A stretch of DNA of 64,000 nucleotides, from the NCBI GenBank assembly GCA_022575985.1, contig JAKSXM010000137.1, forward strand, positions 15,456,001 to 15,520,000, given 5' to 3'. A program made the translations under genes and the position numbers. This DNA is from Anagrus nilaparvatae (lineage: Eukaryota > Arthropoda > Insecta > Hymenoptera > Mymaridae). Position 1 is the stretch's first letter; each line of letters opens with the position of its first letter. Under the pieces are notes generated by a model. The model was not told where the DNA came from. It saw nothing but the letters and a program-made list of their open reading frames with translations, and did no database searches. Below, in pieces: positions 37,374 through 46,862 of the stretch.

Positions 37374-38594
37374 TACAGGGTGAGTTATTTTAAACGGTAC
37401 ACTCAAATATTTAGAAAACAAAGCAAAGTAACAAAAAATGTTTCATACTATAAGAGTTGGTAGGTTTGAAGGGAGTCATTTGATGGGAGGAGATTATATT
37501 TTGGTCTTAGAGCCCTCTAGGACCCAGCTAGACCCAACTTATGAATTTTAAATAGAAAGTATACTTTTTCATTTCAAATTCAGATTCTGAAGCAAATTTC
37601 AGGTCCAGATACCATTATGGCTAAAAAAAAATACAAGACGCATTTTTTAGACCTAAAATAGCTTTTATGCGACTCTAAATGAAAAAAAAAGATGTTTTTG
37701 AAAAAGATGGTAGCCACTATTATTTTTATTATATGTTTGTTGTAGGGGAATACTTGGTGATTATTTGAGATTTTGGGCCCTCAGATCTTAATGGACCCAA
37801 TTTGGCTTTTTAGCTCAAAATGAACAAAAAAGATAAGTTTAGAAGGTGCTATCATTTTTAATATAAATTTATTGAGATGGAAAACATTTTAGTGCGACTA
37901 TTTGAGATTTTGGGTCCTACATACATAAATGGACCTCTTTCGACCGTTGTTTCTGGGAATGCTAAAACTAGATTCAAAATAGGTCTATCAGACTCAAAAT
38001 CTCAAATAATCACTAACAATTTTCCACCACAAAATACTTAAAATAAAATTGGTGGTAACTACCGAAAAAATATTTTTTATTCATTTTGAGCTTTACAAAA
38101 AGCTTAATAGGGCCCATTATGGTCAAAATCTCAAATAATCACTAACAGTATTTCACTACAAGAAACATATGATAAAAATGGCAGTACTTACCAAAAATAT
38201 CTTATTTATTCATTTTGAGCTTTTGACCCAAATTAGGCCCATTTAGGTTAGGACCTAAAATATCAATCAATCACCAAAACCCTCCCACCACAACAAACTA
38301 CAATAAAAATGGTAGTAACTACCAAAACTTTTTTTTTTCATATAGAGCCGTTTACCATACCATAAATGGTATTTGGACCTTTAAATTACTGTAGAATCTG
38401 AATTTGAAATAAAAAAGCATACTTTCTATTTAAAATTTCTAAGTTGGGTCTTGCTGGGCCCAATGGGACTCTAAGACCCGAATATAATACCCCCCATCAG
38501 ATGACCTCTTCCAACTTTAACAACTTTTATATGAAAAATTTTTTGTATTTTGTTTTGTTTCTGAGATGCATTGTTTAAGATGACTTATCCTGTA
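37374..38594. mobile_element. Foldback element with TACAGGGTGAG ends, 1221 bp
   Basis: Almost the whole segment is a long imperfect palindrome. Landmark pairs are TACAGG ends, GTTGG(T/A)AG, GATTCTGAA/TAGAATCTGAA and GGTCCAGATACC/TGGTATTTGGACC. Near the centre are repeated CTCAAATAATCACTAAC blocks. TA is found just outside both ends (37372-37373 and 38595-38596). There is no transposase. It sits directly against the right edge of a ~140-bp-repeat copy, so it may have inserted into it. Confidence 0.78.
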
Positions 38595-38596
38595 TA

Positions 38597-39754
38597 TACC
38601 AAAACCAGACATTCTAAGCTTGAATGCATAAAAAATACTCCCTTTTAAAATTAGTTTTGGCAAGTGTAAAGAAGAAACGCCAATCTTTTGTGGACAGGAT
38701 CCCGCATATCGAGTGTTCCATAAACTTTTGTTAGAAAATAGATCCATTGACAAAAAGCTGTCTACAAAATGAGAATCTTTGACTGCACTTTTGCTTACTT
38801 ATAACACTAGCATTAATTTTTAAATTTTGAAAATATGCATGCGTTGTTAAAAAGTTTACCCGAAGAATTCAAGCATACAATAGTTTAAACAACTATTTCC
38901 CAAAGTTTCTAAGGATTCTTTACGCTTTCACTATCTTTAGCCAAAATTCCCAAGATTGACATAAAATTTTCCTAATTTAATAACCTGTATCCACTAATTT
39001 TCAATGAAATCTACCTCAAAAATGTATTTTTATTAAAATTCTATTAATTTAAATAATAAAATTCAAAAATGGGTCAAAAAGTGCATGCATCTGTAATAAG
39101 TATCTTTTCCACATAAGTAAAATTTATGACTAAAATTATTTTAGATATAATAGCAAAAAAATAAATGAAAAATGTTTAAAATATATTAGATGAAAAAAAA
39201 AAAAAAGAAATGAAATTTTCTTATAACATTGACGAATCGCAATATCGTATCTTTGACGTAATATCAAAGTAAAATTCTTTCAAACATTTATACATCAATC
39301 GATTAACTATTTTTTAATATACGTTATCTGAAGAAAAAAAAAACATTATTTTTATTTTATTAAAGTTTTTTTTTTTGAAATAGCAAAAAAAAAGATATAT
39401 AGCACCATCCACCTTTTTTTGTTTCTAACGAGCCTGTCACTTTGAGTATTGGCATAGAAAATCCAACAAGTCAAGAAAAAGGGTTAAAAAATATATCTTA
39501 TTTTTTTTTTTCCAAGAAATACTGTAAAGATACATTCAAAACCAACGAGGGTTGAATATTTATCATTCGATATAGTATAAAAAATCGATATTTATTTATT
39601 TATAAAAAAAGAAAATGTATATAACATTTTTTCTTTAAAATTCTGTTTGCATGCAATTTCAAATAAAAAAATGTTATATATATTACGTAGCTATCTATCA
39701 AATAGAATTATAGATAAAGGTGTTATTTAATTAAATTTAATTTTTTTTTTTTTT
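38597..39754. other. AT-rich spacer, no gene recognised
   Basis: Low-complexity AT-rich DNA without repeat partners in the window that I could detect. A 78-codon minus frame at 38517-38753 straddles the foldback end and is rejected. Confidence 0.45.
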
Positions 39755-40440
39755 TTACAGGTGTATTTTACGATAATGGATTGAACAATGACTTATTTCA
39801 TTCATTCACACGGTTTAAATAATAATATTGATTACTATTTATGTCCATTCACCATCAGCTGCGCAGTTATAAAAGAGATCACACGAAAATAAGTAAAGTG
39901 AATAATAATATTATTATATCCCATCATCAGGACTTATAGCATCTGTTTAAAAGGGTATTTTTTTGGTTATTATGGTCCGTGGGAACCTGGCTAAAAAAAA
40001 GGATCTTGTGAAAAGCGCGTCGGTGGGCAGCTGCGTTGATTATTGCTCGTAAGAGAGGACGTGACGTAGTTTTTAGTAATCCTTGTGTCCGCTTCATCCT
40101 CTTTTCTTTATGATGACCTTACGTATATTATTGCAATGTTCAAGAGTAATTCCGCAATATAACCAAGGCGAGAAGAGAAGGAAGAGAAAGGGACGACCAA
40201 CAACGTTGTGGGCTTATTGCATTCCAGAGAGGCGCCGTCCAGTCTACGGCACACCTGCGCTGCTGAAGCTTCAATCACGGCGCCTCTCTTATCTTTTTCT
40301 TCCTTCTTATACTTTTTACTTCTTCTTATTTCTTTTTATAAATATAAATGAGCGAGTTGCACGTGCTTCTTTTAGACGACAAAGATATTACAACGGCCTT
40401 GTTTTCTCACGAAAGACTGACCACATTTATTTAAAAAAAA
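39755..40440. promoter_or_regulatory. Unique island, candidate regulatory or exonic sequence
   Basis: A long T-tract ending ACAG at 39760 looks like a 3' splice acceptor and is immediately followed by GTG, giving CAGGTG at 39758-39763. Downstream sequence is GC-richer and non-repetitive to about 40440. It contains a 34-codon frame (39788-39892), a hairpin (40226-40289), ACACCTGC (40251-40258) and GCACGTGC (about 40358). A 140-codon frame at 40083-40505 has a basic middle and a hydrophobic AT-driven tail, and resembles no family I know. I favour regulatory or untranslated-exon DNA, with low certainty. Confidence 0.35.
40226..40289. other. GC-rich hairpin, 13-bp perfect stem
   Basis: AGAGAGGCGCCGT (40226-40238) pairs exactly with ACGGCGCCTCTCT (40277-40289) around a 38-nt loop that itself contains ACACCTGC. 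A perfect 13-bp stem of this GC content is very unusual in a window this AT-rich. It could act in RNA or as two inverted protein-binding sites. No RNA family is recognised. Confidence 0.6.
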
Positions 40441-42129
40441 AAACCTCATCGATATGTATCGGTTTATATATACAGCTTTTTTTTTTTATTTTGTCGTTTT
40501 TTTAAAATGGCAAAAATTTTTATTTTTCGATTCTAATAATAATGTATGAGGCGTTACGAAAGTCGTATTTTACACGTTATATATATACGTGATACTTTTT
40601 TTTTATATGCTAATTTGGATACAATTAATATTCTAAATTGACAATTTTTTTTTTTTTTTTACTTTTAACTACTAAATTGCGTATAAATTTTTAATGAATT
40701 TCATTTGTAAACAAAATATTTATTTACAAAATAATTCACGTACAATTAGACTCTTGATAAGCTTTTTTTTGGGGGGGGGGGGGCAATGGATGAACATTTT
40801 TTTATTGTATGACCTAATTTTGAGATTGTAAAGAATTGCTAAATATAATTTTTCAATTAGTATAATTAAAAATGAAAAATAAAGGAAAACAGCTAACTTT
40901 TAGGGTGTTTTTGGCTCTTTTTCGATATTTCTGGTAAAATTATAGCGTTAAAACATTTTATAAAAAATTTTTTATTGATGGTCCTAATTTATCAGACAGT
41001 TTTACATCTAAAACTCGTATGTCCAAAAATTTAAAACACAAGGAAAAATTTAAATCGTATTCCAAACTAAAACGATATTCTGCAGAAATAAATCCTAGAA
41101 ATATAAAAAAAAGGCTATTTTCGCAGGTAAAAAAAAGGTACAAGACATTAAATTAAAACAGTGCATGAGATTTTCTAAGTATCCTGAATTCTTACAGGAT
41201 TTATCAGTGGATCATTCAATTATCCTTAAAAATAATAATTACTCCTGCCCATTTTCTGGGTATAGAGTTATATGGTAATTAAAATGCTATTTTAAGACTT
41301 CCTCAGCTTATTTCTGAATTTTAAAATTTTTTACTTTCATTTTTTTAGTTTTACCAGAATTCACGGTATTTTTGAAGTATTTTGCAACTGAACTTCAGAA
41401 TAATAATGATAGGCAAACTAGTGGGACTAAAATACAAAAACCTTTAGGGCACCAATGTTATTATACTACAGAATTGGTCAAATTTTGATTCGAATTTTGC
41501 GAAAAAATGCATTAAAATTAGCATTATTTTAAATGAAAAATGCAGAAACTTATTTGTATCCAGTCACATATAAAATATGTGATGTAAAAGTTATTTTACA
41601 TTATGATTCTAAAACTCAATGAAAATTAACGCTAATTAAAACATTTAATTATCACCAAAAATTTTAATTATAAATTTTAAATAATTATATTTTAGTAAAA
41701 GTTTATAAATTATTTTTTTCAAATCTCTGTATTACTCTGAGCAATAATTATCATTAACTTGATATTAATGAATATCGATAATTAATAATTTTACAATAAT
41801 TTAAAATATTCTAAAATTTTAGCTTGATGGATATTTACAAAAGTATATAACAGTTCAGTTAATATAATTATGAAAATATTTGAAAATATATAATTATTAT
41901 TATAATTAGGAATTTCAATTTATATATTTTAACATCGATTAATAAATTTTGATTTTAATTAATTCATTAAAAATATATAAATATTTTATACTTGATTAAA
42001 TAAATTGAATTAAAAATTATTCAAAATTAAATAATATCGATGAAATATTTCAAGTCAAAAATATGTGTACAAAACAAAAATATAATAAAAGATAAGAAAT
42101 AAATAAAGAAAGAAAGAAAGAATATAAAA
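40441..42129. other. AT-rich spacer with a G-run at 40770-40783
   Basis: A T-run followed by about a dozen G residues near 40770-40783 is the only notable feature. Nothing coding is supported. Confidence 0.45.
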
Positions 42130-42430
42130 AAAAAAATCTCTGGCAATGGACCGCATAGTTTCCCACGAGAATCGGACGATCGCCAGGGAGTCTTGTCGGC
42201 CTCGAATCGAAAAAAACAGGTGTACTTTAAAAGAGAAAGAGAGAACGGACATACAAAACAGGTGTCCTAAGAGTGTAGAGAAGGTGAGATCGAAAATATT
42301 AGCCTTAAAGCATATTTTTTTTTTTTACATCTTTGATGCTTATGAGAACCAAAAAATGAGACGACCAAGATTTTTTTATTTTTTTTGGACACCTGCACTC
42401 TTAAAAACTTTTCATTTCTCTCATAATATA
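42130..42430. promoter_or_regulatory. Unique island with three CAGGTGT motifs and a possible splice donor
   Basis: GC-richer, non-repetitive sequence with ACAGGTGT at 42216-42223 and 42258-42265 and GACACCTGC at 42388-42396. GAAGGTGAGA at about 42278-42287 matches a 5' splice donor. A 96-codon frame covers 42146-42436 (basic and Arg-rich at first, Phe-rich later) but has no recognised domain. The island may be an enhancer or a small exon. Confidence 0.35.
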
Positions 42431-43910
42431 TTTTAATACTACCTTCATTATATTATATTTCTCAAGTTAACGGAGCCCCTGTAGTGTTGACCAAAAATTC
42501 GTATTAAAAAATTTTTATTTGCGGATTTATCCTGAATTACTTAATAATTTTGTAATTTATAAGCAAATTGATTTTTAATAAATCCTAATTACCATATTTT
42601 TATGTAATTAAATTTTTAAATTTCTCACAAAAATTAAAAAAAAATAACACCTGAAAGATATTTATCTTCAATATTTAATGAATGTATTACGCCTTTTAAA
42701 TATTTGTTGAGATATTCAAAAGATCTCTCACCTATAAAAAAAATAAAAAAAAATGACATAAAAAAAAATCTTTCAAAATTTCCTACATTCTTTTTTATTA
42801 CAAAAAATATGTACAGTTACATACTATTTTCAATAGAATACTTCTCACACATACATAGTACTTTAAAAATGTATAAAAAAAATTACAGTAGTACATATTT
42901 ATTTGTGAATGAAAAGAAGCCAAATGAATACAGGCGCGGACCACCACAAGAGATAATAAAAAAAAACTATATATTTATGCAGGTGTTTCAAATACCTTCG
43001 AGCAACGCTTTTCCAACACAAAAAAAAATTGTTCTATTCTATGCAACATGAACTTACAGTTTTACTACAAATTTTTATCTGTATATTTTTTTTTCTGTAG
43101 ATATTTTCCTCAAAAATAATAAAAATAATATATATAAAAAAGTTTTACGTGAATTTGTATTTATTATAAAAGTATAAAAAATTGATAAAAATATGATTTA
43201 CATGTAATATTTTTTTCTAACACAGAAGCAACAAGCGTTTTTTTTTTATGTTCGTATATGTAAAAAGAAATGTTCAATGCAATGAATTGCATATAAATAT
43301 TAATAGAAATCGAGGAGAAATGAGAAAATCAAATATTAATAGAGCTTGAATTTTTAAAAATTTTGACTATTTTTTGTAATAAACTTTTTTGAGCATTTCG
43401 ATGGAGAAAAAAATAAGTTTTGCTAGCTTATTTTTCATGGGTCTTAAAACTGAAAAATGTTTTAATTAATTAATAAAAACGACTAAATTCTACACTGATT
43501 GTAGTCTTAGTTGACTATTCACTCTTATCCTTTCATACTGAGCATAGTAATAGCAACAACAAAAATTGTCAGCAAATTAAAGAATACCCCTTAGTTAAAT
43601 TGGCTATCTGGCAAGAATAATACCCACTTTCTAGCCATTTACAAGAGAATATTTCTAAATGCTAAATTTGTTTTAGAGTTCGATACAAATTTAAAATGTT
43701 GCTAAATTTTCTAATACTATGTATTTAATTAAATTTTAAACTGGACAAATTTAAACTTTCATTTTTAATTATTCTTCTAAATTGCTAAATTGCCTTACCC
43801 TTTTGATCCTTGAATTATTTCATTATCCTGGCACAAATGCAGCGTAAAATATTTATATTTTCTATAAAATTTTAACATAAACCAGCTTCAACTACAGTTA
43901 AAAAATTATA
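42431..43910. other. AT-rich spacer with two further CAGGTG motifs
   Basis: ACACCTG at 42647-42653 and GCAGGTGTTT at 42979-42988 extend the motif cluster. A 115-codon frame at 42704-43051 is Lys/Phe/Ile/Asn-rich and judged to be chance. Confidence 0.4.
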
Positions 43911-43914
43911 GTTA

Positions 43915-44440
43915 TGTGGGATTGGTTAGGGCATCAAAATAATTTAAACACCTTTATTGATATTGCATAATTAAAAACACGCATTTATTATAATACTAGA
44001 CAAGACTCTGACATAACTGAGACTCTATGACAAGACTAACTAAAAACAACAACTACTACTGACTGACTGACTGACTGACTACACGTCTCTTACATGCTTT
44101 TATATATTTTAATCGCCCTTCTGGATACTTCTATTCCCGAACAATCTATGTACATTTTAATAGCATTCTTTTTAGGAAATTAACGACAAAACAAAACACT
44201 CGAAGCTTCTATACATTAGAATATTACATCTGTTAAACTCTACATGACTCTAGAAAGATCTCGCTATAAGTATTACATAAAACACCATATGACCCGGAAA
44301 TATCTTATAAACAAACACATTTTCTAGAAAGATAAAATACATAACTGAAATATTCTCAAACTTTACAAAATCTCAAATAATATTAATTAAAATACAATAA
44401 TCAAATTAGCAATTATCTTCGGGTTGACTCAAATCCCACA
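43915..44440 (-). repeat. 3' LTR of the Gag-only element
   Basis: In element orientation this is the downstream LTR because gag runs on the minus strand toward it. It carries two AATAAA signals on the minus strand (TTTATT at 43953-43958 and 43984-43989) close to its distal end, suitable for ending the transcript. Its TATA-like box is at about 44098-44106 and its (TCAG)n run at about 44058-44078. The purine-rich GGACGGCCGAG just before it (44442-44452 region) is a weak polypurine-tract candidate. Confidence 0.93.
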
Positions 44441-44524
44441 ACTCGGCCGTCCTGACTGTTCACCTGCCTCAGGTGGACACACCTTCCTGATGACCTTTGT
44501 CTGAGTCCCGTCTACCACCTTTTC

Positions 44525-45397
44525 TTACTTAATTTGCATCTCTGGACACGTAGTTGAAATATGCCCAAATTCTCCGCAACTGTAGCACTTTGCACCTTTC
44601 TCCTGATCTGGACAGTTTAAGCTTTCATGACCCTCGTCTCCACAGTTGTAACATTGTTTAACCTTCTGCGCACCTGCAACTTTTTCGTTATTTTTATCGT
44701 CATTTTTATTTTTACCTTCTTTGGGTGCAGTAAGTGCATCTCCAATAAAATCTAAGCGATCTCGCAGCTCCTCAAAGTTACGAACGGAATACAGCATGAG
44801 TTTTGTCTTCTCATCGTCCGTGATGCCCTTTATGACGTAACGCAGAATATCTCTCTCCTCCATGTTCGCCTGACGCCCAAGAGCCTTCATACCATGCAAA
44901 TAATCCACAGGATTTTCATCTTTTTTGCGCCGCCTTGCTGCTATCTTCTCATAAATTTGCGCTGGTGATGTCCTTGACTTAAACTCTCGTTCAAGTCCAG
45001 CTTTTAAATCGGCCCATGTATTGATCTCCGAATGACTTTCTGCCCACTTCTTTGCTGCACCTTCTAGGGCTCCGCTTGCCGCCAAATATCCTTCTAGTTC
45101 CGTCCATTGAAAAGCGACAATTTTATTTTGCAGTACTCTGGTCCACTCATGGACTGGTTTTGCTGGATCGTTTCCACAAAATTTCGGAAGTGAATCCGCC
45201 GCATCCCTTAATAGTATAGGAGGCTGATGCACCCTTTGCTCCAATGATTGCGAACTCGGAGTTGTTTCTCTGCTCCTAGAAACTGATAACGCCAATTGCT
45301 GTTCCTTCAGCATTTGGTTCTCCGCCTTCAGTACTTCTATTTGGCTCATTATCTGATCAAGCTTAGCCTGAAACTCACTAAGTTTTTCTCTAGTCAT
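44525..45397 (-). CDS. gag: Gag-like polyprotein with capsid region and two zinc knuckles
   Basis: The 290-residue protein starts with a heptad-like coiled-coil segment (about 1-40), then a Ser/Gln-rich linker. A retrotransposon Gag capsid-type region follows at about 65-220, with landmarks FCGNDPAKPVHEW, GAAKKWAES, LEREFKSR and RDILRYVIKGI. A Lys/Asn-rich linker leads to two CCHC zinc knuckles, CYNCGDEGHESLNC (249-262) and CYSCGEFGHISTTC (271-284). It stops six residues later. Such proteins assemble virus-like particles and bind their own RNA in the cytoplasm. The frame is complete with no stops, and codon use is more GC-rich than the surroundings, consistent with recent arrival. In autonomous relatives protease follows the knuckles; here the frame simply ends. 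The Met at 45397 is the first that includes the coiled coil. Confidence 0.92.
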   Translation of the reverse strand: MTREKLSEFQAKLDQIMSQIEVLKAENQMLKEQQLALSVSRSRETTPSSQSLEQRVHQPPILLRDAADSLPKFCGNDPAKPVHEWTRVLQNKIVAFQWTELEGYLAASGALEGAAKKWAESHSEINTWADLKAGLEREFKSRTSPAQIYEKIAARRRKKDENPVDYLHGMKALGRQANMEERDILRYVIKGITDDEKTKLMLYSVRNFEELRDRLDFIGDALTAPKEGKNKNDDKNNEKVAGAQKVKQCYNCGDEGHESLNCPDQEKGAKCYSCGEFGHISTTCPEMQIK

Positions 45398-46332
45398 ATT
45401 TTACAATTACCTTAACCAGCTTGCTCTCGTATTTTTAACAGCTAAAATTTGTAAAAACTTCGACTCCTTCTTTTTTAGTGACCGCCTCTTGCGATTGCTG
45501 AATTCTACTGTCACAAAAGCCGCCGCCTGAGAAAATTGAAATTTTTTTTTTTTCTTAGCAACTGCCGCCTGCAGTTCTTCGACAATTACGCTCTTCTTTA
45601 TGGTAAACGCCGCCTGCGTATACCGGACACCTGTTTCTTCTACCGTGATTTTCACCGCCTGCGACAATTAAAATCTTCTTTCTTGTACTCGCAGAACTCC
45701 TTCCGTAAATGCAACTTCTTTGGACCGCCTATATCCTTAGTAGTTACACCTTAAGTACCTCCTCCAAGGTATCGTCGTACTTACAGAACTCCCTCTGTAA
45801 ACTCGTCTTCTTGGACCGCCTGTGTCCAGTGCAAATGCTCCTAGGTACCTCCTCCAAGGCACCGCTGTTTACCGAACTCCTTCTGTAAACTCGTCTTCTT
45901 GAACCGCCTGTGTTCAATGTAGATGTCCCTAGGTACCTCCTCCAAGGCACCGCTGCACGACAGCCAAGGATAAGACTTCGTCCTCTAGAAGACTTGTCCT
46001 TCAGGAATCTCTTCTCTATGATACGGTATTTGCCGCCTGCAAAACCGTATACCTCTTGCACGATAACGCCTCTTGCAGTTTTCGTGACTAACCTCTTTCG
46101 GACCGCCAATGTCCTTTTGAAATTCCTGTATACCTCCTCCAAGGTACAACTGTGCCACAGCCAAGGATAAGAATTCGCCGCCTTGAAATCTTGTCCTCTA
46201 GGAACCTCTCTGTTACTCACTTTACTTTACTTCACTTTACTTCACTTTATTCTTCACTAGTTCACCAACGTCGTCTTGGCCCTAACCATCCTACAAGTAA
46301 GATGTTGCAATCCCGGAGGGTTCCCCAAAATT
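45398..46332 (-). other. Leader of the Gag-only element with AGGCGG repeat periodicity
   Basis: On the + strand CCGCCT recurs at 45482, 45524, 45565, 45610, 45655, 45725, 45815, 45904 and 46033, with CCGCC variants near 46103 and 46170. Spacing is about 42-45 bp in the gag-proximal part, then about 70-90 bp. A second motif, TACCTCCTCCAAGG, occurs at 45756, 45846, 45934 and 46131, and CAGCCAAGGATAAGA occurs twice. The leader therefore evolved by partial tandem duplication. Two frames on the gag strand (45407-45667 and 45744-46220) cross repeats whose spacing is not a multiple of three, so they are unlikely proteins. Packaging or translation-control roles are possible but unproven. Confidence 0.75.
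46308..46327 (-). other. Candidate primer-binding site
   Basis: On the minus strand, five bases inside the 5' LTR, the sequence TGGGGAACCCTCCGGGATTG begins with TGG, as expected for pairing with a tRNA 3' CCA end. The complementary strand reads like a tRNA 3' end (ATCCCGG T-arm-like stretch, 7-nt acceptor strand, C discriminator, CCA). I could not match it confidently to one tRNA. Confidence 0.6.
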
Positions 46333-46858
46333 TGTGGGATTGGTTAGGGCATCAAAATAATTTAAACACCTTTATTGATATTGCATAATTAAAAACACGC
46401 ATTTATTATAATACTAGACAAGACTCTGACATAACTGAGACTCTATGACAAGACTAACTAAAAACAACAACTACTACTGACTGACTGACTGACTGACTAC
46501 ACGTCTCTTACATGCTTTTATATATTTTAATCGCCCTTCTGGATACTTCTATTCCCGAACAATCTATGTACATTTTAATAGCATTCTTTTTAGGAAATTA
46601 ACGACAAAACAAAACACTCGAAGCTTCTATACATTAGAATATTACATCTGTTAAACTCTACATGACTCTAGAAAGATCTCGCTATAAGTATTACATAAAA
46701 CACCATATGACCCGGAAATATCTTATAAACAAACACATTTTCTAGAAAGATAAAATACATAACTGAAATATTCTCAAACTTTACAAAATCTCAAATAATA
46801 TTAATTAAAATACAATAATCAAATTAGCAATTATCTTCGGGTTGACTCAAATCCCACA
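46333..46858 (-). repeat. 5' LTR of the Gag-only element
   Basis: Upstream LTR in element orientation, identical by reading to 43915-44440. It supplies the promoter (TATA box and initiator array). The terminal 9 bp at each end form the inverted repeat TGTGGGATT / AATCCCACA. It is followed outside by the GTTA target duplication. Confidence 0.93.
46476..46524 (-). promoter_or_regulatory. LTR core promoter: TATA box plus five overlapping TCAGT initiators
   Basis: On the minus strand TATATAAAA lies at 46516-46524. Five overlapping copies of TCAGT, the arthropod initiator consensus, lie at 46476-46496 with a 4-nt period. The A of the copy nearest the TATA box (46494) is 30 nt from the first T of the box, the canonical spacing. 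Function is inferred from motif and spacing. The identical arrangement exists in the other LTR. Confidence 0.65.
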
Positions 46859-46862
46859 GTTA

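Larger units (their letters stand above)
43915..46858 (-). mobile_element. Complete Gag-only Ty3/gypsy-type LTR retrotransposon
   Basis: Two 526-bp direct LTRs (43915-44440 and 46333-46858) bound a 1.9-kb interior. The LTRs read identical base for base, begin TGTGGGATT and end AATCCCACA. The 4-bp duplication GTTA flanks the unit (43911-43914 and 46859-46862), proving insertion as a unit. The interior, read on the minus strand, has a primer-site candidate, a ~935-nt repeat-rich leader and an intact 290-codon gag, then only 84 nt before the 3' LTR. No protease, reverse transcriptase, RNase H or integrase is present. It must borrow pol from an autonomous relative, like the TR-GAG elements described in plants. 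LTR identity indicates a recent insertion. Confidence 0.93.

Noticed and set aside
40083..40505. A 140-codon plus-strand frame as a host gene
   Set aside because: No recognisable domain. The second half is Phe/Leu/Ile-rich from T-runs, and there is no exon structure to support it. Kept only as part of a unique island.
42146..42436. A 96-codon frame as a coding exon
   Set aside because: Starts Arg/Lys/Glu-rich but becomes low-complexity. Overlapped by an equally long antisense frame, and no family match is recognised.
45407..45667. An 86-codon frame just before gag
   Set aside because: Poly-Lys from an A/T run and repeat-derived sequence, with no domain. Likely incidental.
45744..46220. A 158-codon frame upstream of gag as a second retroelement protein
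   Set aside because: It runs through leader repeats whose spacing (90, 88, 197) is not a multiple of three, so repeat copies encode different residues. More likely non-coding leader.
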